32,463 nucleotides of DNA from Candidatus Woesearchaeota archaeon (GCA_018657385.1 JABHXF010000008.1:1-32463), one strand, 5' to 3'. Counted from the stretch's first letter, positions 8,516 to 16,451 are shown. The notes: generated by a model from the sequence alone, not told the origin. Numbers and translations are program-made.

Positions 8516-11029
8516 TTAGTAATTATTTGAATTACTCTCATATTCAATCTCTGGTTCTACATACTCTTCATAACCTTCATCATATCCTGCATCATTATAC
8601 TCTTCATCTTTATAATTCTGGTAATCTCCACCATTATCATAATTTTTGTATTCTCCATTATTATAATCTTGATATCCACCATCATCATAGTCCTGATATC
8701 CTTCATCATTATAATCTTGGTATCCTCCATCATTATAATCTTGATATCTGTTATCTTCATAGTCTGTATGTCTTTCTTCGTCGTAATTTTGATATCCTTC
8801 ATCTACTTGTTTATCATATTTATTATATTTGTCTTCAATGAAATGGTCATCATAATTACCTTCTTTTTGTCTTTCAAGTTGATCTATTTCATTAGTAAGA
8901 TCTTTAAATCTATCATAATTTCTATCTTCTGTGTTTTCAGATGATTTAAATTTTTCATATATCTTACCTAAATCTTCTTTTGTTATGTATTCTGCTCCAT
9001 TTTCACCCATAATCATCATCTGACCACTTTCAGTTCGTTTAAAAAAACCAAGTTTTTCCATTTCCCCATATTTTGCAAATGAATCTCCTTCTTCTCCTGG
9101 ACGCATTGGTGATATTACACTCATTTTTTCCCATTTAAGTTCTTGACATTCTTCATCACTTAATTTTGTACAATCTATTTGAAGGTCATCTGGATCACCA
9201 AATCCTGGTCCTTCCATCCCTTTTTTTTCTGCTGCAAACTTTGCTTCCATCAAAGCATGACAAATTTCATCTCCAATATATTCATCTCCATCATAACATT
9301 CAGGTGATTCTTGTTTCCCTTTATGCATATCTGGGTATAATTCTTCCATTATTGCTTGGCATGCATCATCTCCAATGAAAACATCTCCTTCATAACATTC
9401 AGGAGAATCTTTTTTTCCACTGGTAAAATCATCTCCATACAACTCCTCTGATATTGCTCTACATGCTTCATCTCCAACATATTCATCTCCATCATAACAT
9501 TCAGGAGATTCTTCTCTTGCTTTAGCCCATTCATCTCCATATAACCCCTCCATTATTGCACGGCATGCCTCATTTCCAATGAAAACGTCTCCATTATAAC
9601 ATTCTGGTGATTCTGCTTTATTATTACGTAATTGTTCATCCATAATTGTTCTGCATTCATTTTCTCCAATAAACTTTCCATCTTCCATACATTCTTTTGG
9701 TGGTGGTCCATGTAATTCTTTCATCATTCCATCACATTCTTCAAAACCAATAAATTGTCCTCCATTAACACATTCATTTGGCATTTTTCCAGCAGCAACT
9801 AATGCAGCACCACATTCATCTTCTCCAATATATTCTCCATCTCTTTTACATTCAGGTGGTGTAGGACCATGTAATTCTTCCATTATTTCATCACATTCTT
9901 CTGGTCCAATAAATTCTCCACCTTCCATACATTCTTTTGGTGGTGGTCCATGGATATCCATCATTATATCCTCGCATTCTTCCCTTGTTGTTGCACCTGC
10001 TTTTTTACATTCAGGTGGGGCAAATTTATCAAACATTTCTCCCTCTTTTTCATTAAGTTTTGATTCAAATGTTTCTATTACAATGTCTCTCATGAATTCA
10101 GGTAAATCATCTAAAAACTCATCTTCTTTTCCATCAAGTTCATGACATGCTTTCATGTCTTGTTCATATTCACATCTTACAGCTAAAGCAGAATTTTCTT
10201 TACACTTTCTTTTTTCACTTTCTACAGGGATTTTATCACAATCACATTCTCGTGGATCTTCAATACATTGTGTTAATATTTCTAATACCATTTGGGTTGC
10301 TTCTTCTTGTCTTTTATTTATGTCTTCTTCAATATATTTTCCTAACCATTCAGGTGCATTTTCTGGATCACATCTTGGTTCTTCTAACATTAAATCATAA
10401 TTCTCTAATGCAAGCTCATTGCATAAATCACTTATTTTATCAGCAATATCAGCTGCAATTCTATTTTTGTCTGCTTGTGTTTTTTGGGAATCAATTAATG
10501 CTTTTATTTCATCAAAATCTTCAGGAATTATATCTTCTAATTCTGCTAATATTTTATTAATAAATTCCATCTTTTCTTTTGTTAATTCCCTTAGTTCAGG
10601 ACTTACTTCTCCTTCTACAAGACCAGAAACATTTGCATTTTCTAATGCTTCTAATGTTTCATCTGTAAGATTTTTATCTGCCATTAATTTTGCTTCAGCA
10701 ACTTTTTCAGCTGCAATTTCTGCTGCTTTCTCTGCCTTTTCTTCTCCTTCTGCTGCTGCTAATGTAATTGTATCTATAATTTCATCTACAAAATAAAATG
10801 GGCTGTCAGGAGTTATACCTGCTTCTTCAATTATTATTTCTTCCTCAACAAGTGCTTCTTCAAGAAATTCTTCAGGAATATCTTCAAAATCTTCATATGT
10901 TTCTGTAATCTCTCCACCTTCTACTTCAAACCCAGGATCTTGAGCAGAAGCTACAAATGCATTTATTGCCATAATCAATGTTATTGTTAAAGCCATTATT
11001 AACATAATATTTACTAATTTTTTATTCAT
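8516..11029 (-). CDS. Secreted acidic protein with nine two-cysteine repeats and a Tyr-rich tail
   Basis: An 837-residue exported protein. A signal peptide/TM occupies residues 1-30 (LVNIMLIMALTITLIMAINA, then FVASAQD). Residues about 70-190 are an Ala/Glu-rich helical region opening with ITPDSPFYFVDEI, which resembles the DUF5667 type of archaeal surface proteins. Residues about 335-605 contain nine repeats of roughly 27-34 residues, each with two cysteines in the frame PEC-x-x-G-x-x-(F/Y)IG-x-E-x-C, followed by IMEELHG or a variant. The last 100 residues are an 8-residue tandem repeat of the GYQDYNDG type. The start is supported by AGGTGAT upstream of the ATG. It lies 24 bp after 11054-12217 on the same strand, forming an operon of two Cys-repeat proteins. 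Function is unknown; a disulfide-linked or metal-binding surface role is inferred. Confidence 0.85.
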   Translation of the reverse strand: MNKKLVNIMLIMALTITLIMAINAFVASAQDPGFEVEGGEITETYEDFEDIPEEFLEEALVEEEIIIEEAGITPDSPFYFVDEIIDTITLAAAEGEEKAEKAAEIAAEKVAEAKLMADKNLTDETLEALENANVSGLVEGEVSPELRELTKEKMEFINKILAELEDIIPEDFDEIKALIDSQKTQADKNRIAADIADKISDLCNELALENYDLMLEEPRCDPENAPEWLGKYIEEDINKRQEEATQMVLEILTQCIEDPRECDCDKIPVESEKRKCKENSALAVRCEYEQDMKACHELDGKEDEFLDDLPEFMRDIVIETFESKLNEKEGEMFDKFAPPECKKAGATTREECEDIMMDIHGPPPKECMEGGEFIGPEECDEIMEELHGPTPPECKRDGEYIGEDECGAALVAAGKMPNECVNGGQFIGFEECDGMMKELHGPPPKECMEDGKFIGENECRTIMDEQLRNNKAESPECYNGDVFIGNEACRAIMEGLYGDEWAKAREESPECYDGDEYVGDEACRAISEELYGDDFTSGKKDSPECYEGDVFIGDDACQAIMEELYPDMHKGKQESPECYDGDEYIGDEICHALMEAKFAAEKKGMEGPGFGDPDDLQIDCTKLSDEECQELKWEKMSVISPMRPGEEGDSFAKYGEMEKLGFFKRTESGQMMIMGENGAEYITKEDLGKIYEKFKSSENTEDRNYDRFKDLTNEIDQLERQKEGNYDDHFIEDKYNKYDKQVDEGYQNYDEERHTDYEDNRYQDYNDGGYQDYNDEGYQDYDDGGYQDYNNGEYKNYDNGGDYQNYKDEEYNDAGYDEGYEEYVEPEIEYESNSNNY
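8570..8760 (-). repeat. 24-bp tandem repeat encoding Tyr/Asp/Gly/Asn octapeptides
   Basis: Within the 3' end of the 837-codon gene, about seven tandem units encode GYQDYNDG, GYQDYNDE, GYQDYDDG, GYQDYNNG, EYKNYDNG and shorter decayed units. The opposite strand is open over the same stretch only because of the biased codons. Confidence 0.8.
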
Positions 11030-11053
11030 ATTATCACCTATTTTATTATTTTA

Positions 11054-12217
11054 TTATTCTTTATCATCTTTATATTTATTAATTGTGTGATATAGAACCC
11101 CAACACAATCATGTGCTAATGGTTTTTGATACCATTTACAATCTAATTTTTCACATTTATGATTAACAATATGTTCATCTTCTTCACAATTTAATATTTC
11201 ACATTTATGGTTGACAGCAGATTCGTATTCTGAACATTTTAGTTTTACACAACTATGGTTAATAGTTGCTTCATCTTCTTTACAATCAAGAGAAATACAT
11301 TGATGATTTTCAACAATTTCAGCTTCTGTGCAGTTTAGTGCAATGCACTTATTTTTTTGACATGATTCTTTATCATTACAAACTGAATTATCACAACATT
11401 CATGTTTTTTACACTTATTCTTTGAAATGTATTCACATTCTCTACAATCTAATTCCTGACAAATTCCTTGTTCACAATATTCATTTTTCATACAATCTCC
11501 TGAATAACGGCATGTAGGCATTTCTTTACATTCAGCTTTTCTGTAAAAATTACCTCTTTCACAATCATAAAACATAGAAAATCTGTTTACTGAAGAAGTT
11601 GAATTCCAAAATAAACTATATTTATTTCCTCTTTTTAATTTTTTTTGACTCATTACTATTTCTTTGAACTCTTTTCTATGTTTTATAGGTGATTTAGAAT
11701 AGCTTGTACCATTTTCTAAGTCAACTCTATATTCTAATCCATAGGGACTACCAAATCTTAATACTTTTTTATCAATTAATGGAATGTTTTCAATAAAGAA
11801 TTTTGCATAGAATGTATTATTACGCATATAACATGATTCAATTGTTGTGTTTAATATGTTGCAGGCAAACACAAATGCAGGACATGTTATTGTATATCTT
11901 CTTTTTCCTAATTTGAGATAATATTTTGTAGTTGTTCCCTGTACAAATATACCTTCTTTAGATTCAAACTTATATCTTTTTACCATAACTGGACCAATTG
12001 GTTTTTCATAACCTATCCATTTTCCATCAACTGGGAAATAAGGATCACTGCTTTCCTTTACTTGAGCAAGCAAATCACTTTTTTTTGTTGAATCTCTTAT
12101 ATTAATGGAACCATCTGTATTACACTTTATTTTAATTGCAGATACAGTTTGAGTTAATAATATGATTGAGAATAACAAGAAACATAATAATACTAATAAT
12201 CTACTACTTTTTTTCAT
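11054..12217 (-). CDS. Secreted Cys-rich protein with tandem NH-x-C repeats
   Basis: A 387-residue exported protein. Residues 1-27 form a signal peptide (KKSSRLLVLLCFLLFSIILL, then TQTVSA). A beta-type domain follows to about residue 235. The last 150 residues are Cys-rich: a CRYSGDCMKNEYCEQGIC block, a CRECEYISKNKCKKHECC block, then five units of about 16-17 residues with the frame (L)-x-C-x-E-x-E-x-x-x-NH-x-C-x-x (for example LDCKEDEATINHSCVK). The last unit has AHDC in place of NHxC. The repeats recall small disulfide modules such as EGF/EB types, but I cannot name the family. A TATA-like ATTTTATATATTG lies upstream of the ATG with no Shine-Dalgarno. It is the first gene of an operon with 8516-11029. 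Pairing and function are unknown. Confidence 0.8.
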   Translation of the reverse strand: MKKSSRLLVLLCFLLFSIILLTQTVSAIKIKCNTDGSINIRDSTKKSDLLAQVKESSDPYFPVDGKWIGYEKPIGPVMVKRYKFESKEGIFVQGTTTKYYLKLGKRRYTITCPAFVFACNILNTTIESCYMRNNTFYAKFFIENIPLIDKKVLRFGSPYGLEYRVDLENGTSYSKSPIKHRKEFKEIVMSQKKLKRGNKYSLFWNSTSSVNRFSMFYDCERGNFYRKAECKEMPTCRYSGDCMKNEYCEQGICQELDCRECEYISKNKCKKHECCDNSVCNDKESCQKNKCIALNCTEAEIVENHQCISLDCKEDEATINHSCVKLKCSEYESAVNHKCEILNCEEDEHIVNHKCEKLDCKWYQKPLAHDCVGVLYHTINKYKDDKE

Positions 12218-12333
12218 AATATATTAATTATTTATTTATCAATATATAAAATTTTTCTAATTTTCTACTATTTGGGACTACAAAGTAATAAAATATGTAT
12301 TTTAAAGCAAATTAATTTCTAACTAAGCATAAT

Positions 12334-12343
12334 CTTTATATAT
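12334..12343 (+). promoter_or_regulatory. TATA box of a leaderless gene
   Basis: CTTTATATAT is centred about 28 bp before the ATG at 12367, and the bases in between (GCCTTCATTTTTAATCTGTTCTT) contain no Shine-Dalgarno; this indicates a leaderless transcript. Confidence 0.55.
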
Positions 12344-12366
12344 GCCTTCATTTTTAATCTGTTCTT

Positions 12367-13437
12367 ATGACATGGTATAATGAACTTAAATTTACAAAAA
12401 ATCCATTAGACATTAGGCCTAATCCTAATTTAATTGGACTAAAAGAGCAAGAGAAAGAAATAGTTAATCATATTCTTAAAGAAGATATTTGCTTTGTTAA
12501 TGGTTTAACTGGTTCTGGGAAATCATCTATGTTATTAAGAATTCAACGTATATTAAAGAATCATGAATTTATTTTTCTTGATGCACATGATTTACCAACT
12601 AAGTTTAGTTTAGAAAAAGAACTTAAGAAAAAAAGGAATTTCTTTGATAAAATTACATTTAGAGAATTTCCAAAAGAAAAACCTGTATTGATAATTGATG
12701 AATTCCAGGCAACAGATCCCAGATTAATCTTAAATGCAAGAAGTAAATGGGAAAATCCTGATAAAAGATTTATTAAAAGTATTATCATTGCTCAAATTTC
12801 TAAACATTTAGACAATTGTTCAAAATCTTTCAAAGAAAGAGTTGGTAGTAAGGTTGTAGCTATAAGACCCTTAAGGCATGATGAGTTAAAAGAAATGCTA
12901 AAAAGAAGATTGTTTAACAGAAAAATTAAAACTAATTTTGTTGATAAATTTAATGAAGGTGCTTTGGATTTGATTGTAAAGAGCGCAGGTAAAAATCCTA
13001 GAAAAGTTTTAGAATATGCAGAAATGATTTTTGATTACCATCATAAAAGATTTGATGATATTAATCCAATTAAAGGAAAAAATTATGAAATCTCACATCA
13101 TGTTGTTAGACAAATCTTAGAAGAGAATAATGTCTATGTTGAAGCTGCTAAAAAATCAAAAGTTGCAAAGGCTGCTAAAGAAAAGGTTGAAGAAGCAGTT
13201 TCAAAAACAAAAAAAGCTTTACCTGATGGGGTTGAGAATGAAGTATTGGAATTTGTTAATGCTGAACCAAGAACAATTAAAGATGTTGCAAAATACTTTA
13301 AAATTTCAAATGGTAAAGCTAAAAAAATCATTGATCATCTTAAAAAAGTAAATCATCTTGTACCTAAAGGTAAAAAGGGTAGAATGCGTCTATGGGAAGT
13401 AGGAGCAGAAACTAAGAGATTAATGGTTGAGAGTTAA
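12367..13437 (+). CDS. AAA+ ATPase with C-terminal winged helix
   Basis: A 356-residue soluble protein. Walker A is GLTGSGKSS at residues 46-54, Walker B PVLIIDEF at about 106-113. An Arg-rich segment (VAIRPLRHDELKEMLKRRL) and the helical lid follow near residues 165-235. Residues about 255-285 are Lys/Ala/Glu-rich and look like a flexible linker. Residues about 285-350 form a winged helix-turn-helix (TIKDVAKYFKISNGKAKKII, then DHLKKVNHLVPKG). The opening MTWYNELKFTKNPLDIRP resembles ExeA/ORC-type STAND-like ATPases. A DNA-linked role is likely, but whether it is an Orc1/Cdc6 relative, a regulator or an assembly ATPase is not decidable here. It is transcribed alone from a leaderless promoter. 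Confidence 0.75.
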   Translation: MTWYNELKFTKNPLDIRPNPNLIGLKEQEKEIVNHILKEDICFVNGLTGSGKSSMLLRIQRILKNHEFIFLDAHDLPTKFSLEKELKKKRNFFDKITFREFPKEKPVLIIDEFQATDPRLILNARSKWENPDKRFIKSIIIAQISKHLDNCSKSFKERVGSKVVAIRPLRHDELKEMLKRRLFNRKIKTNFVDKFNEGALDLIVKSAGKNPRKVLEYAEMIFDYHHKRFDDINPIKGKNYEISHHVVRQILEENNVYVEAAKKSKVAKAAKEKVEEAVSKTKKALPDGVENEVLEFVNAEPRTIKDVAKYFKISNGKAKKIIDHLKKVNHLVPKGKKGRMRLWEVGAETKRLMVES

Positions 13438-13447
13438 TTTTTAACAG

Positions 13448-13459
13448 AATTTATATATG
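13448..13459 (+). promoter_or_regulatory. TATA box of the thioredoxin gene
   Basis: AATTTATATATG lies about 50 bp before the ATG at 13504, and an AGGTGAT ribosome site sits seven bases before that ATG, so this transcript has a short leader, unlike the leaderless gene upstream. Confidence 0.5.
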
Positions 13460-13503
13460 ATGGATTTTTCCAAATTCTTATTGATTTAATATAGGTGATA
13501 TAA

Positions 13504-13821
13504 ATGGATGTAACAGATAATAATTTTAATGAAGATGTAATTGAGAAATCTAAAGAGCTGCCAGTTGTTGTAGATTTTTGGGCAGAATGGTGTCATCCTT
13601 GTAAAATGTTAGGACCAGTTCTAGAAAAATTAGAAAGTGAGTATGATGGTGATTTTATTTTAGTTAAGATAAATGTTGAACAAGCACCTGAATCATCAGG
13701 AAAATATAGTGTAACAAGTATACCAGCTGTAAAAATGTTTAAGAATGGCGAAATAATAGATGAGTTTACAGGATCCTTGCCAGAAGCAAGTGTTAAAGCA
13801 TGGTTAGATAAGAATATTTAA
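13504..13821 (+). CDS. trxA: Thioredoxin
   Basis: A 105-residue cytoplasmic thioredoxin of normal length. The redox site is W-C30-H-P-C33-K rather than the common WCGPC; a His in this place is usual in some DsbA-like proteins and would be expected to raise the redox potential (known for DsbA variants; inference here). The cis-proline is P74 in TSIPAVKMF. Strand FILVKINV and the C-terminal helix SVKAWLDKNI complete the fold. The start is fixed by AGGTGAT. A CcdA-like transporter gene lies 620 bp downstream, so the protein may feed electrons across the membrane to Cys-rich secreted proteins. A thioredoxin reductase is not in the window. Confidence 0.92.
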   Translation: MDVTDNNFNEDVIEKSKELPVVVDFWAEWCHPCKMLGPVLEKLESEYDGDFILVKINVEQAPESSGKYSVTSIPAVKMFKNGEIIDEFTGSLPEASVKAWLDKNI

Positions 13822-13868
13822 TTTTTATTTTCTTTTTTATTGTTAAATTAAGCCTAATATTGCATCTT

Positions 13869-14048
13869 TTAAGTTGATTATACCTTAATTTAGGGTATAG
13901 TCAACTTAAGTGTCTTGCCAGTCAATTTCATCCCACCAAACATATTGCTTCGCTTGTTTATGGTGGGCGACAAGTAATCTTACGAGTCAAAATGTGAAAT
14001 TGACAGAAATCAGGCAAAGACACAAGAGTTGACTATACATTAATTTAG
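13869..14048. repeat. Branched palindrome flanked by 22-bp direct repeats
   Basis: A first hairpin at 13869-13908 has 16-base arms (TTAAGTTGATTATACC with GGGTATAGTCAACTTA). Next, GTGTCTTGCC (13910) pairs with GGCAAAGACAC (14013-14023), enclosing GTCAATTTCA/TGAAATTGAC, then CCCACCA...TGGTGGG. The 22 bases AGTTGATTATACCTTAATTTAG at 13872-13893 recur at 14027-14048 with two mismatches, placing the inner element between direct repeats. It lies between the thioredoxin gene and the small membrane protein gene. Confidence 0.7.
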
Positions 14049-14085
14049 ATAATTTTTTAAATTAGGTGTTATTTCTTGCTATTAT

Positions 14086-14316
14086 ATGAACTATCATTTA
14101 ATATTGGCATTAACAGCAGATGTTCTGCTTGGGCTTGCTCTGATTAATAATAATTTACGTACTCGTGCTTTACTAATTGTGCCAGTTCTTATTCTATTTC
14201 ACGCTTCAATTATTGTTTTTGGTCTAGAATATGAAAGTATGAACAAAGAACAATGGAAAGTCAAAGAAGAAAAAATAATTAAAGAGACTATTGCTAAGTT
14301 TAAAAAGCAAAACTGA
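14086..14316 (+). CDS. Small two-helix membrane protein, unknown
   Basis: A 76-residue protein. Two hydrophobic segments (LILALTADVLLGLALI and ALLIVPVLILFHASIIVFGL) are followed by a charged C-terminal helix (EQWKVKEEKIIKETIAKFKK). A weak AGGTG ribosome site lies upstream. It sits between thioredoxin and the CcdA-like transporter on the same strand, but a gap of 123 bp and a separate TATA box precede the latter, so partnership is only suggested by position. I do not recognise the family. Confidence 0.6.
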   Translation: MNYHLILALTADVLLGLALINNNLRTRALLIVPVLILFHASIIVFGLEYESMNKEQWKVKEEKIIKETIAKFKKQN

Positions 14317-14406
14317 TTAACTGTTTTTAACTGATATTTTAATTATATTTTTCTATCTCTGTAACAAACCTTTATAAATGGTTTCACTTTTAAATACAAT
14401 AGAAAG

Positions 14407-14416
14407 ATTTATATTA
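14407..14416 (+). promoter_or_regulatory. TATA box of the CcdA-like gene
   Basis: ATTTATATTA lies about 28 bp before the ATG at 14440, with no Shine-Dalgarno in the spacer; a leaderless start is likely. Confidence 0.45.
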
Positions 14417-14439
14417 AAATAATTAAAGTATTACTTAAA

Positions 14440-15273
14440 ATGGAAGAGCAAACTAAGAATTGGTTAATTGTTGGGATTTCACTATTTGCTATAATTGGAT
14501 TTTTCTTCTTAGCTCAAAATATTCCTACAGATACTCTTGAAAAATTAGGTGGTTCATTATCCTTACCTGTATTTACATTTATTATTGCGTTAGTTGATGG
14601 GTTTAATCCATGTACATTATTTATTTTAACAATGTTATTGGGTTTGATGATCTCTGTTTCACATTCAAGAAAAAAAATATTTACAGTGGGTTTTACATTT
14701 GCAATTGTTGTAATGATTTTCTACTTTTTATTTATGTTAGCTTGGCTAAATATTTTCAAATTTATTGGGTTTATTAATCCATTAAGATATGCAATTGCAG
14801 CTTTAGCAATTGGTGCAGGTCTGATTAATTGCAAGGAATTATTTTTATTTAGAAAAGGTTTTACATTAATGATTGCAGAGAAACATAAAGCACCATTAAT
14901 TAGAAAAATACAAGCAATGAAAGATATTATTATGAGGGGTTCAATGCCAGCTATTATTTTAGCTTCAATTGTTCTAGCTGTATTTTCTTCATTAGTTGAA
15001 TTACCATGTACAGCAGGATTTCCAATTATTTATGCTGGTATATTAGCTGCTAAAGGTTTTGGTAGTGGTTTTATGCATATTTTATTTTTACTTTTCTATA
15101 CTTTTGTTTACATACTACCATTAACAACTGTGATTATTTTGTTTGGGTTTACTTTTAAAGGCAGACAAATCAGTAAACATCAAATGCAGATTATTAAATA
15201 TGTTGGTGGGTTTATTATGATTTTATTAGGGATAGTATTATTCGTGAATCCAGGGCTGTTAGTAGCAGGATGA
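14440..15273 (+). CDS. ccdA: CcdA/DsbD-type transmembrane thiol-disulfide transporter
   Basis: A 277-residue membrane protein. About seven hydrophobic segments are visible. The two conserved cysteines stand at C58 in DGFNPCTL and C190 in ELPCTAGFP, the paired motifs of the DsbD transmembrane domain/CcdA family in which the two Cys are reduced by cytoplasmic thioredoxin and pass electrons outward. It is longer than the 220-240 residues typical of CcdA because of an extra N-terminal segment (NWLIVGISLFAIIGFFFLAQ). The thioredoxin gene at 13504 is the likely partner. Extracytoplasmic acceptors are unknown; the Cys-repeat proteins of this window are candidates by inference. Confidence 0.85.
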   Translation: MEEQTKNWLIVGISLFAIIGFFFLAQNIPTDTLEKLGGSLSLPVFTFIIALVDGFNPCTLFILTMLLGLMISVSHSRKKIFTVGFTFAIVVMIFYFLFMLAWLNIFKFIGFINPLRYAIAALAIGAGLINCKELFLFRKGFTLMIAEKHKAPLIRKIQAMKDIIMRGSMPAIILASIVLAVFSSLVELPCTAGFPIIYAGILAAKGFGSGFMHILFLLFYTFVYILPLTTVIILFGFTFKGRQISKHQMQIIKYVGGFIMILLGIVLFVNPGLLVAG

Positions 15274-15277
15274 AAAT

Positions 15278-15432
15278 AGTTATGGGTTCTGGGTAGTGAG
15301 TCATGAGTTCGTTCTGGGAAGATTAGTAATGAGTTTTGGTTATGAGGAAATTAGTTTTGAGAAAATGTAACGATACTAATAACTACTTACTAAGAACCAA
15401 CTCATAACTCCTAACTCATTACTCACAACTAC
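15278..15432. repeat. Degenerate long inverted repeat between convergent genes
   Basis: Left-side GTAGTGAGTCATGAGTT pairs with right-side AACTCATTACTCACAAC, and a left AGTTATGGGTTCT segment can pair with AGAACCAACTCATAACT. The whole gap repeats a TGAGTTATGAG-like word in both orientations, so several alternative folds exist. It lacks the TAGG/CCGTC edges of the main family. Its place between stop codons of convergent genes would suit a terminator. Confidence 0.55.
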
Positions 15433-15433
15433 T

Positions 15434-16174
15434 TTATTTTATTTCAATTCTTAACTGTGGATATTGTTTAATACATGCTTCTTTAATATCTTCTAGAAAA
15501 CTAAGAGAAGGAGGATTAATACTTTGCAGGTTTTTACTAGCTAATTCTGCCATATTATCAAATTTCTGAAAAACCCATCTTGCATTTAATTGATTAACAA
15601 TATTTGCAATCTCTAATATATCTTCTTTTCTATACAATAAACTTGGGATAATTGTTGTTCTTATTTCAATCTCTAATTTGTCTTTATTTTCTATTAATAA
15701 CTCTATTGTTGCTTTTAAGTTTTGTATGACTTGGTTTGTAGTAATGAAAAAGGTTCTAGACTTTGTTAAGCGTTCGAATAATTCTTCATTAAATGGTGTT
15801 TTGATATCTAATGCAATAAAATCTAATAAATTTTCTTTTAACAAACTATGTAAGACTTCTGGTTTAGAACCATTTGTTTCTATGCCAATCTTAATTTTCT
15901 TTTCTCTACATTGTTTTGCTAGTTCAATTAATTGTGGTCGTTGTAAACAAGGCTCTCCTCCTGTAAAAATAACTGCTTCTGCAAAGCCACTATTAAGATC
16001 AATTTCTTTTTTTACATCTCTTAAATCAATTAAGAATTCTTCTCTTGTTTCTAATAAATGTGGAGTGTTACAAAATGGACATTTAAAATCACACCCAGCA
16101 AAGAAAATTTTTAAACAGACATTTTTTGTCCAGTCAACATTGACTGGTTCTATAGCTTTAATATATGCCTGCAT
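15434..16174 (-). CDS. nrdG: Anaerobic ribonucleotide reductase-activating-type radical SAM protein
   Basis: A 246-residue radical SAM enzyme of the NrdG/7-carboxy-7-deazaguanine synthase-like group. The iron-sulfur ligands are C28-x3-C32-x2-C35 (CDFKCPFC), followed by the FTGGEP SAM motif near residues 72-77 and an ETNG motif near 101. NrdG uses SAM and a [4Fe-4S] cluster to make the glycyl radical on NrdD. The opening (AYIKAIEPVNVDWTKNVCL) fits archaeal proteins annotated as NrdG-type activases. NrdD is not in the window, so a related substrate (QueE or a glycyl radical enzyme) cannot be excluded. The neighbour dut gene also serves deoxynucleotide supply. Confidence 0.75.
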   Translation of the reverse strand: MQAYIKAIEPVNVDWTKNVCLKIFFAGCDFKCPFCNTPHLLETREEFLIDLRDVKKEIDLNSGFAEAVIFTGGEPCLQRPQLIELAKQCREKKIKIGIETNGSKPEVLHSLLKENLLDFIALDIKTPFNEELFERLTKSRTFFITTNQVIQNLKATIELLIENKDKLEIEIRTTIIPSLLYRKEDILEIANIVNQLNARWVFQKFDNMAELASKNLQSINPPSLSFLEDIKEACIKQYPQLRIEIK

Positions 16175-16220
16175 GTTAGTTACCCCTATGGATTAAGTAA
16201 ATCTCTTTATAATTATATCT

Positions 16221-16316
16221 TTATTCTTCTTCTTGATTCTCATCATCTTCTTCATCAAAAAAATTGTTTAATTTAGTATTTTTTCTCCCTGTTTCATATT
16301 TTATAATATTAAACAC
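16221..16316 (-). CDS. Possible 31-codon micro-ORF with a PIP-box-like motif
   Basis: A GTG-started frame reads VFNIIKYETGRKNTKLNNFF and then an acidic tail ending EEE and TAA. The stretch NTKLNNFF resembles the PCNA-interacting motif (Q-x-x-L-x-x-F-F) except for Asn in place of Gln. GAGGTG overlaps the GTG, so it could be the start itself or the ribosome site for a later non-ATG start; that weakens the case. It stands between dut and nrdG on the same strand. It may be noncoding. Confidence 0.25.
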   Translation of the reverse strand: MFNIIKYETGRKNTKLNNFFDEEDDENQEEE

Positions 16317-16451
16317 CTCTTTTATTTCTTTTTTTTTAATGTAATATAAATGTTTTGACTAACAAAGGAAAGTGAGGGTCAGAGAGCATTGCTGCCTATC
16401 TAACCTCAATTCTCCTCTTTTTGATTATGATTTGTTGATGTGAGGTTTATG

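Noticed and set aside
8527-8841. Open frames opposite the Tyr-rich tail
   Set aside because: They are shadows created by biased codons of the tandem repeat in the 837-residue protein; the products (His/Leu/Tyr-rich or Ile/Met-rich) have no ribosome site or family likeness.
9166-10796. Plus-strand frames opposite the Cys-repeat gene
   Set aside because: Low-complexity Leu/His/Ser-rich shadows of the repeat-encoding strand.
15278-15432. Member of the TAGG/CCGTC element family
   Set aside because: It is a degenerate TGAGTTATGAG-type inverted repeat without the conserved edges or order.
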